DNA of 6,716 nucleotides from positions 1 to 6,716 of the forward strand of contig CANQOE010000071.1 in assembly GCA_947625315.1 (NCBI GenBank). Direction: 5' to 3'. Each line of letters begins with the position of its first letter. Position 1 is the first letter of the stretch. The translations under genes were made by a program, and so were the position numbers. The notes beneath the pieces are model-generated. The model ran no database searches. It was given only the letters and a program-made list of their open reading frames with translations, and was not told where the DNA came from. This DNA is from an uncultured Bacilli bacterium (GTDB lineage Bacteria; Bacillota_I; Bacilli_A; RF39; UBA660). Shown here in pieces: positions 1-5,700 of this stretch.

Positions 1-1
1 G

Positions 2-46
2 CTTTTAAATAAGGATTTGGTAATTGCTAAAAATAACTTGTCATAA
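2..46 (+). CDS. Possible C-terminal tail of an upstream gene (partial)
   Basis: The frame starting at base 2 is open from the window edge to a TAA at 44-46 and would encode 14 residues ending KNNLS. The codons (TTA, AAT, AAA) match the use in the genes downstream. The other two plus-strand frames stop almost at once (TAA at 10-12 and at 5-7), so if a plus-strand gene enters from the left, it either uses this frame or ends at the TAA at 10-12. Its function cannot be judged from so few residues. The stretch may equally be non-coding, since it overlaps the -35 element of the next promoter. Confidence 0.25.
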   Translation, partial: LLNKDLVIAKNNLS

Positions 47-66
47 AGTAAAAATACTGCTATAAT
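38..66 (+). promoter_or_regulatory. Vegetative (sigma A-type) promoter
   Basis: TTGTCA at 38-43 and a perfect TATAAT at 61-66 are separated by 17 bases, which is near-consensus for the housekeeping sigma factor. Transcription should begin near 72-75. That is at or just before the Shine-Dalgarno sequence at 74-80, so the leader would be only about a dozen bases. Confidence 0.75.
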
Positions 67-73
67 ATAAAAT

Positions 74-80
74 AGGGTGA
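74..80 (+). promoter_or_regulatory. Ribosome binding site that decides the start of the first gene
   Basis: AGGGTGA at 74-80 pairs well with the 16S rRNA 3' end and lies 5 bases before ATG 86. The in-frame GTG at 77-79 is inside this motif and has no site of its own, so ATG 86 is the better start. The same 7-mer and the same 5-base spacing occur before the spore-coat gene on the minus strand. Confidence 0.7.
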
Positions 81-85
81 ATAAT

Positions 86-919
86 ATGAGGGATGCCATT
101 TTTCTTAATAAAGGTTTAAGTTATGCTTTTACCAGTTATTTATCTAATTTAAATAATCCTGATTCTATAGAATACAATTCTTTTTTAAGTATAACTATTC
201 GTCTTCTCGAATTAATTTATGGCTCATCCCTAATAGATGCATATAAATCTAATGATTCACTTAATTTTAAAAATATTTTACAAATATATACTTATCCTTT
301 AAAAGATATCGAAATATTTCTTGAAAATATAGATTGCTTTTTTAAATTTGACCAAAATAATTCTAAACAATTACCTAATCCTTATTTTAAAGCAATATTA
401 TTAGCTTTATATGATATGTTTATCGCCAAAAAAGAATCTATAGGAATAAGTTTTACTGAAGAAGAAAAGTTTTTAGAACTAGCCTATACAACATCTACTA
501 AAGAACCATATCAAATATCTTATTTATATATTCAAGAAGAAAATCCGTTATATTTTGAAAAATATTATTATTCTAAAATAAATAATTTAGATGTTACGAA
601 AGAATTTGATATTAGTCAAACTATAATTGGTTCGCTAAATTTAGAAGCTCTAGGCTATGTTGGAGTTACTTTAAATGATTTAACTAAAATGAATAACGAA
701 GAAATAAAAAATGCCCAAAAGAAAACTTATCAATACTTTAACGTAGATTTAAATAGTCCTACCAAAGACCAAGACTTAATAAAAGCTTTAAAAGATAAAC
801 AAACTAAATCTAAAATAGCTTTATCTACTGGTAATGGATATGTTGATATTTTACTTTTAATGAGTATTATAACTACGACAATAAGTTTAATATTAATTGT
901 TGTATTAAAATTTATATAG
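86..919 (+). CDS. Hypothetical protein with C-terminal membrane anchor
   Basis: I do not recognise this 277-residue protein. Seen: no signal peptide; a mixed, mostly polar body rich in Asn, Lys, Leu and aromatic residues, probably largely helical; and one strongly hydrophobic segment at about 254-275 (from DILLLMSI to LILIVVL), ending three residues before the C-terminus. This is the layout of a tail-anchored membrane protein with a body of about 250 residues in the cytoplasm. No catalytic motif, metal-binding cluster or nucleotide-binding loop is apparent, and there are very few cysteines. The start is ATG 86, preceded by AGGGTGA; GTG 77 would add three residues but lies within that site. 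The gene follows a near-consensus promoter and is 10 bases ahead of yutD, whose ribosome binding site overlaps this gene's TAG stop, so the two are probably co-transcribed. Certain as a gene; function unknown. Confidence 0.85.
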   Translation: MRDAIFLNKGLSYAFTSYLSNLNNPDSIEYNSFLSITIRLLELIYGSSLIDAYKSNDSLNFKNILQIYTYPLKDIEIFLENIDCFFKFDQNNSKQLPNPYFKAILLALYDMFIAKKESIGISFTEEEKFLELAYTTSTKEPYQISYLYIQEENPLYFEKYYYSKINNLDVTKEFDISQTIIGSLNLEALGYVGVTLNDLTKMNNEEIKNAQKKTYQYFNVDLNSPTKDQDLIKALKDKQTKSKIALSTGNGYVDILLLMSIITTTISLILIVVLKFI

Positions 920-924
920 GAGGG
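918..924 (+). promoter_or_regulatory. Strong ribosome binding site of yutD
   Basis: AGGAGGG at 918-924 is a nearly perfect Shine-Dalgarno sequence, 5 bases before ATG 930. It overlaps the TAG stop (917-919) of the preceding gene, an arrangement that fits translational coupling. Confidence 0.85.
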
Positions 925-929
925 TTAAT

Positions 930-1211
930 ATGCCAACAATTGAAATAAATAATCATAAATATGAAGTTATTAAAAATTATAAAGATGCTTTAAATGTTGA
1001 AGAATTACAAGAAAAAGTTACCGATTATTTCGATGATTTTGATTATATAGTCGGAGATATAGCTTATAATAAATTAAGATTAAAAGGCTTTAATGAGAAA
1101 ACCAATAAAAATTATAAACCTTTAAATGATGTAGCAACTGTCGAAGATTATATCAATAATTCTTGTGCCTATGGTTGTAAGTGGTTTATGATTAAACAAA
1201 TTCGGGATTGA
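930..1211 (+). CDS. yutD: YutD family protein (DUF1027)
   Basis: This is a 93-residue soluble protein, about the usual family length. It matches my recollection of Bacillus subtilis YutD throughout: an N-terminal strand pair (IEINNHKYEVI, 4-14), the hallmark block DYIVGD followed by LRLKGF (38-54), and a C-terminal CxxxC motif (SCAYGC, Cys79 and Cys83) before a final hydrophobic strand. The family is conserved in Bacilli. As far as I know its molecular role is not firmly established, although database names sometimes call it a transcriptional regulator; I see no helix-turn-helix here. The two cysteines could bind a metal or respond to redox, but that is inference. It sits 10 bases after the tail-anchored gene and has its own strong ribosome binding site. 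It ends at TGA 1209-1211, which overlaps the promoter of the next gene. There is no signal peptide or membrane segment. The family assignment is firm; the function is not. Confidence 0.92.
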   Translation: MPTIEINNHKYEVIKNYKDALNVEELQEKVTDYFDDFDYIVGDIAYNKLRLKGFNEKTNKNYKPLNDVATVEDYINNSCAYGCKWFMIKQIRD

Positions 1212-1236
1212 TTTTCTAAAAAAAGTTTGTTATAAT
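1208..1236 (+). promoter_or_regulatory. Vegetative (sigma A-type) promoter overlapping the yutD stop
   Basis: TTGATT at 1208-1213 and TATAAT at 1231-1236 are 17 bases apart. The -35 element shares bases with the TGA stop of yutD. Transcription would start near 1243, leaving the ribosome binding site at about 1258-1265 intact. A second TATAAT occurs at 1240-1245 but has no good -35. No terminator precedes it, so readthrough from the yutD transcript is also likely. Confidence 0.6.
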
Positions 1237-1257
1237 AATTATAATATTAAAGAATGG

Positions 1258-1265
1258 AAGAGGGA
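1258..1265 (+). promoter_or_regulatory. Ribosome binding site that favours a GTG start
   Basis: AAGAGGGA at 1258-1265 lies 6 bases before GTG 1272. The upstream in-frame ATG 1254 is preceded only by an A/T stretch without a purine-rich site, so GTG 1272 is the more likely start. Confidence 0.6.
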
Positions 1266-1271
1266 ATAAAA

Positions 1272-2144
1272 GTGAAAGTATTAATAACTAAAGATTCAGG
1301 TTCTAATGAAGAATTAGCACTTTTAAGTGCTTTTAAAGAAAGTGGTAATTCCTATATTGTTTTTGAAAGTGGTAAAAATGGTTCTATGGGTTTACCAATT
1401 ATTTATATTAGTAAATTAGAAGATAATAAATTAAAAAAAGTTAATAATCCTGAAGAATGGCAAAGTGTTAAAAATTACTTAAAAGGTATTATTAATGGGA
1501 CTAATTTTGAATATATTAAAATTCCTAATAATTTAACTAGTGAAGAAGACTTTTATACGCCTCTAACTTTGCCGCAAGCTTCTTTTGATTTAATTAAGAG
1601 TCGTTATGTAGTTAATGAAGCTCCTGCTGAAGTCCCTTTAACTCCAAATCCCGAAGTTGCTCAATCTCCTGTAACTCCAATAGCAAACCCTGAAATTCCT
1701 ACAAGTACAGTGCCTCAAACACCACCAGCACCAACACCAAATCCGGTAATGCCTGAAGCACCAGTAGGCCCTCAAAATGGGTCATCACCTGTGGCACCTT
1801 CCTTATTTACCAATGAAAAGGAAACATTTATGAAGGCTTGTGAAAATATGTTTGATGCTCTAGTATCTAAATATGAAAAACGTCTTAATGATTTAGGCCA
1901 AAAAGAAGCAGCTTTAAATCAAAGAGAACAAGAAATAGCTCAAAAATTACAAAATGCTAATGAAACTTTAGCTAATGCTCAAGCTCGGGAACAAGTTGCT
2001 AATATCGCTCATGATAATGCTCAAAGAGTGATGAATGATATGACACCTATATCCCCAACACCAAGTCCGGCAGTGCAACCAGCTCCGGTTACTCCTCAAG
2101 TACCGATAACTCCAGCTCCCGAAGTTTCTGCGCCAATTTCTTAA
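1272..2144 (+). CDS. DUF1292-like N-terminus, proline-rich and coiled-coil protein
   Basis: This 290-residue protein starts at GTG 1272; the in-frame ATG 1254 would add six residues but lacks a ribosome binding site. Residues 1 to about 75 resemble the DUF1292 (YrzB-like) fold by pattern: a strand KVLIT, a hydrophobic YIVFES, a positively described IIYIS strand, then a KKVNNPEEWQSVKNYL helix that recalls the usual TDEEW..I...L ending. This is pattern recognition, not an alignment. Residues 118 to about 177 are rich in Pro, Ala, Thr and Val. Residues 184 to about 252 form a likely coiled coil (ALNQREQEIAQKLQNAN, then Ala/Glu/Gln heptad-like repeats). From 258 to the end the chain is again proline-rich (SPTPSPAVQPAPV). 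There is no signal peptide, no membrane span and one cysteine. The shape suggests a cytoplasmic scaffold or oligomeric adaptor. It ends just before a hairpin terminator. Certain as a gene; the DUF1292 link is moderate. Confidence 0.88.
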   Translation: MKVLITKDSGSNEELALLSAFKESGNSYIVFESGKNGSMGLPIIYISKLEDNKLKKVNNPEEWQSVKNYLKGIINGTNFEYIKIPNNLTSEEDFYTPLTLPQASFDLIKSRYVVNEAPAEVPLTPNPEVAQSPVTPIANPEIPTSTVPQTPPAPTPNPVMPEAPVGPQNGSSPVAPSLFTNEKETFMKACENMFDALVSKYEKRLNDLGQKEAALNQREQEIAQKLQNANETLANAQAREQVANIAHDNAQRVMNDMTPISPTPSPAVQPAPVTPQVPITPAPEVSAPIS

Positions 2145-2145
2145 C

Positions 2146-2184
2146 AAAAAAAATACCTCGCAATTTGCGAGGCTTTAATTTTTT
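2146..2184. terminator. Bidirectional intrinsic terminator between convergent genes
   Basis: A perfect 7-bp stem, CCTCGCA (2156-2162) and TGCGAGG (2166-2172), encloses an ATT loop. Eight A's at 2146-2153 lie on the left, and CTTTAATTTTTT follows on the right, ending at 2184. Read on the plus strand, it ends the gene at 1272-2144. Read on the minus strand, the A run becomes a U tract and ends the coat gene. The T tract overlaps the minus-strand stop codon. Both orientations look functional. Confidence 0.9.
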
Positions 2185-2608
2185 AACAAACACAATCTAC
2201 ATAAGTATCAGATAAACATCTTATTGCACATAAGCAATCACAATCCATTGTAAAGAAAGAATTCGTAGTTACATAAGGATTAAGACTTGTTGTATCCGGA
2301 TTATCCGCTAAAACTCTAAAAGTACAACAATTTCCCTCAATCTTTTCTACTCTAAAGACTGTTGAAGTTGTCGCAGTTGGAGCTGGATCTTTTGTTGTAG
2401 GCATACTCCAAGGAGTTCCGTTACCTCCACAGGTATATAATTCTACTGGTCTTGTATTGCACATTAAGCAGTTAGCTCCTCCACCTAAAACTGGTCTATC
2501 ACAAGAATCTAAACATGACTCTGGACAGGCATTTTGTTGTAATACTAAAATAACACTTAATATCTCATTTATGCAATTTCCTTGTGTATTAGAATCATTA
2601 TTATTCAT
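2183..2608 (-). CDS. Spore coat / exosporium protein, CotY/CotZ/ExsY family
   Basis: This 141-residue protein contains 15 cysteines (10.6%). In the family such proteins self-assemble into disulfide-cross-linked layers of the spore crust or exosporium, deposited from the mother cell. Seen in order: an N-terminal helix with NCINEIL (11-17); a Cys cluster at 28, 32 and 36; NTRPVELYTC (51-60), equal to the NTRPF.LYT block of Bacillus anthracis ExsY; VFRVEKI (84-90), equal to the family's FRVE block; and a C-terminal DCDCLCAIRCL (122-132), equal to the DLSCFCAIQCL signature. The match to CotY/CotZ/ExsY is from memory but spans the whole length, and the size is normal. The start is ATG 2608, with AGGGTGA 5 bases upstream; GTG 2617 lies inside that site. 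The gene is monocistronic, convergent with the gene on its left and divergent from the hydrolase gene on its right. A sigma K/E-like promoter precedes it. I cannot choose between the CotY, CotZ and ExsY names. Confidence 0.9.
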   Translation of the reverse strand: MNNNDSNTQGNCINEILSVILVLQQNACPESCLDSCDRPVLGGGANCLMCNTRPVELYTCGGNGTPWSMPTTKDPAPTATTSTVFRVEKIEGNCCTFRVLADNPDTTSLNPYVTTNSFFTMDCDCLCAIRCLSDTYVDCVC

Positions 2609-2613
2609 TATTT

Positions 2614-2620
2614 TCACCCT
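2614..2620 (-). promoter_or_regulatory. Ribosome binding site of the coat gene
   Basis: Read on the minus strand, AGGGTGA at 2620-2614 lies 5 bases before ATG 2608-2606. It contains the GTG (2617-2615) that would otherwise look like the start, so the ATG is preferred. Confidence 0.7.
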
Positions 2621-2637
2621 TTCATGTATCTCACTAT

Positions 2638-2664
2638 TAATTTATGTCAAATATTTAAAATAGT
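2638..2664 (-). promoter_or_regulatory. Putative mother-cell (sigma K/E-type) sporulation promoter
   Basis: On the minus strand, CATAAATTA at 2646-2638 fits the sigma K -10 pattern CATAnnnTA and is one mismatch from the sigma E form CATACAnT. An AC at 2664-2663 lies 16 bases upstream, as expected for a sigma K -35; a second AC at 2666-2665 gives 18. Transcription would start near 2631, upstream of the ribosome binding site. An overlapping TTGACA at 2650-2645 cannot serve a housekeeping promoter, because its start point would fall beyond the ribosome binding site. In Bacillus subtilis the cotVWXYZ genes use sigma K, which agrees. Short motifs in AT-rich DNA can occur by chance. Confidence 0.5.
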
Positions 2665-2667
2665 GTC

Positions 2668-2704
2668 TTAATCTTTGACTTATTTTATGTTATAATATTA
2701 TAAA
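2668..2704 (+). promoter_or_regulatory. Vegetative promoter region of the SpoIID-NlpC gene
   Basis: Two readings compete. An extended -10, TGTTATAAT (2688-2696), with a weak -35 TTAATC at 2668-2673 would start transcription near 2703 and keep the whole ribosome binding site. Alternatively TTGACT (2675-2680) and TATAAA (2699-2704), 18 bases apart, would start near 2711, within the ribosome binding site. The first fits better. I find no sporulation-type -10 (CATA or forespore-like) on this strand. Confidence 0.55.
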
Positions 2705-2718
2705 TATGTGGTGGTTTT

Positions 2719-5700
2719 ATGAAAAAATATATATACATATACTTAGGTGGTAAATATTATCGTCTAGAAGTGGATAACGAATTAGATATTCTTTTAAAAA
2801 GAACTTTAAAAGACGATTATCAATATAAAGATAATATTTTACAATTAAATAATGAAGATACCACCAAAACTTATAATTTAAAAACTAAAGTTATTAGAAC
2901 AATAATTAATCAAATAAAAACTTATGATTTACCTGCGGATTTAGCTGATAAAGTAGATAGAATTCGCCATAGTTTAGGCAATAAAAGTACTACTTATGCT
3001 AGTGATTTAAAAGAAATCGAAAATACTTTAAATGAAATAATGCAAATTTATGCTTCAGTTAGAACAAATTTAATTAAAAAAGATGAAGCTAAAAATTTAG
3101 AAGAAGAACAAAAATCCTTAAATGAACAAGTTGAACAAAAATTTCCTACTTTATTTGATGATACATCTTTAGATACTACTGCAAATCTTGCTGATATAGA
3201 AAAAATGTTAACAACTGCTTCTCAAGATCCTGAGCTTGGTGAATATATAACCCCAGAACGTATTGAAGAAGCTTTGAGTAACATAATTATTTGTTCTACC
3301 CCTGAAGAATATTTAGAAAAAACTAATCAACAAATCTCGTATTTTAATCCCGAAGATTTAAAAAATATTCAATCTAATCAAAAAATAATTATACCCCCTA
3401 ATTCATCTATTAAAGATGTTGTATATAATATTTTAAAAAGTTCTTATTTCACTGATAAAACTGTTTCTAAACCAAGCATTTTTAACTATAATTTAAATGA
3501 AAATAATATTGCTAAATACTCTAATGATTTAATAAATAACTTTTTAAATATAACTGATTTATCTTCCTTAAGCCCTGAAAAATTACTTAAAAATTATTTT
3601 GCTGGTTCTAAAAATGAGTTGTATTATTTTATAGAAAATTTAGTTAAAAAAAATGGGGGAGGAGAATCATTTAGGCGAGCTATAGAAAAGACTTTAGTAG
3701 AAACTGCTGTTAGAAAAAATTTAATATCTAGGCAATTTCTCCAAAATATTAATAGATCTTCTTCCCAAGATTTAACAAGTAATCTAAATTCTTCTGTAAG
3801 TATTTCTTCTCAAAACAATATAGATTCCAAAATAAATACCCCAAATCAATTCCAAACAAGTAGTAATGAAGAATTAAAAGGTAAAATTCAAAATAAAAAA
3901 GCTCAAGATTTTGAACAAAGTTTGCATACACATTTGTCTTTAAATAATCCTGATTTAAATAGTCCTAATGCCGATAATATAGCAATAGATATTAATCCTA
4001 GTTTTGAAACTAAATATGCAAATAAAGGATCTTCTACAGCTTTAAATTCTGAAATTTCTCCAAACTATCCTGAATCTAGAGAATCTGCAGGTCATCAAAA
4101 AGGGGTACAATCTAGTAAAACAGAAGGATTCCTAAACCAAACAACCCCAGGGACTTCTAAACAATATCGTCTAGAACATCAAAATAAAGCTCAAATGCAA
4201 GTTAATAATTTAGGTTTTGTTGGTACTAATCGTTTTCGCAAAAATCACTTCTTAGGTTCTAATGGTAATTTGGAAAATAATAATTTAGAAGATGAAGATT
4301 CACTTAATGATCTTTCTCAAGAAACTTCTTCTCTAACCGGAGATGATCCTTCATTATCTTCTTTAGAATCAAATAATCCTAAAACTGTCGATTCAGGTTC
4401 TCAACCATTGAAAACTAATAAAAATTTTGCCTCTAATAATTTAGAAAATTCTCAAACTCTTGCTAAAAAAGCCTCTAATAAACTTTTAAAAAATTTAATA
4501 ACTAAACATCCTATGGTTTTAATAATTGGTATTATTGCACTTGTTTTATTATTTATAATTTTCTTTATTCTTATGTCTGGAGGAACTAATTCTTCTTATT
4601 CATCTAATTTAATAGGTTTAGGTGGATATGAACACGTTGATTTAGGTGATTCAATGTGTAATGAAGTATATGTCTATGATACTGTTAAAGATCAAGATGG
4701 CGTATATTCTTTAGAAGAATACATTGAAGGAGTTGTAAATGCCGAAGTAGGAGGTTTTCAAGACTTAGAAACTTATAAAGTATTTGCTATCGCGGCTCGT
4801 AGTTATGCTTTTGTTTGGATGAAAACTAATAATAAAACTTGTGAAATAAGTGGTTATTCTGGTGAAAGTCAATCATTTGTCAAAAATGAAAACAATGAAT
4901 TAATTAAACAAGCGGTAAATGAAACAAGAGGTTTAGTATTAACTGAAAACGATAATTTAGTATTAACCCAATATGATGCTTTTTATTGGGATCATAAAGA
5001 TAATGAAAATTATTATCTCGTTCAAAAAAATTATGCTACATCCAAAAATCAACAAATTCCTATTTCTTGGGTAGATGATAATGTTCCTCAAACTTATTTA
5101 GAAAAACCTCTATCCCATGGGCATGGTAATGGTCTTAGTCAATACGGAACTTACAATTTAGTAACACAAGTAGGCTATAAATTTGATAAAGTAATATCTT
5201 ATTATTTCGGGGAAAATGTAAAGTTAAAATCAATCTATGCCTCCACCATTACTGGTGAATATCCTCTGGATCCTAATGATGCTTTATATCAAAAATATAA
5301 ATATCTTAAAAATAAATCCTTAACCGATGTTTTAGCCGAAAATAACACTACCTTAGAAGATTATAATACTTATTTAGCTAATGTAGTTAATAACGCGGGA
5401 CCTAAAACACGTAATGCGGCAGTTAGTTTAGGCTTATCCTTAATTGGTTCTCTAGCTGAAATGGGTTATCGTCTAAATTATGATTGGGGTGGCAAATATT
5501 ATTCTCTTGGGGCTAATCCTAACTGGGGTCAAATTAGAACTAATTATTACACTAATTGTACTAGTATTGGTGATCGGGCTGATATAAATTATTGTCGAAT
5601 TAATTATCGCTATACCAGTTTTGATTGCAGTGGTTTTGTCAATTGGATTTTAATCAATACTTTTGGAACTGAAGACTATTATAATAAAAATATTCATTCT

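Noticed and set aside
1209..1235. Reading TGA 1209-1211 as tryptophan (code 4), which would extend YutD by eight residues
   Set aside because: The tryptophan codons I traced are TGG, no other long frame has an internal TGA, the YutD C-terminus already matches family length, and the extension would run through a promoter.
2645..2650. TTGACA on the minus strand as a housekeeping -35 for the coat gene
   Set aside because: The -10 at normal spacing would be a poor TACATG near 2628-2623, with a start point past the ribosome binding site at 2620-2614.
2457..2663. Open frame of 68 codons on the plus strand, ending in a hydrophobic stretch
   Set aside because: It lies antisense to the N-terminal half of the coat gene and its promoter, has no ribosome binding site, and the coat reading is strongly supported by family motifs.
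2690..2703. Perfect AT palindrome TTATAATATTATAA; a similar TATAATAATTATA at 1231-1243
   Set aside because: They coincide with -10 elements, whose sequence is itself close to palindromic in AT-rich DNA. Without a shared, longer motif I cannot call them operators.
3749..3931. Open frame of 60 codons on the minus strand
   Set aside because: It is antisense to the Ser/Asn-rich linker of the hydrolase; its Tyr/Leu/Phe-rich product is what AT-rich antisense DNA gives by chance.
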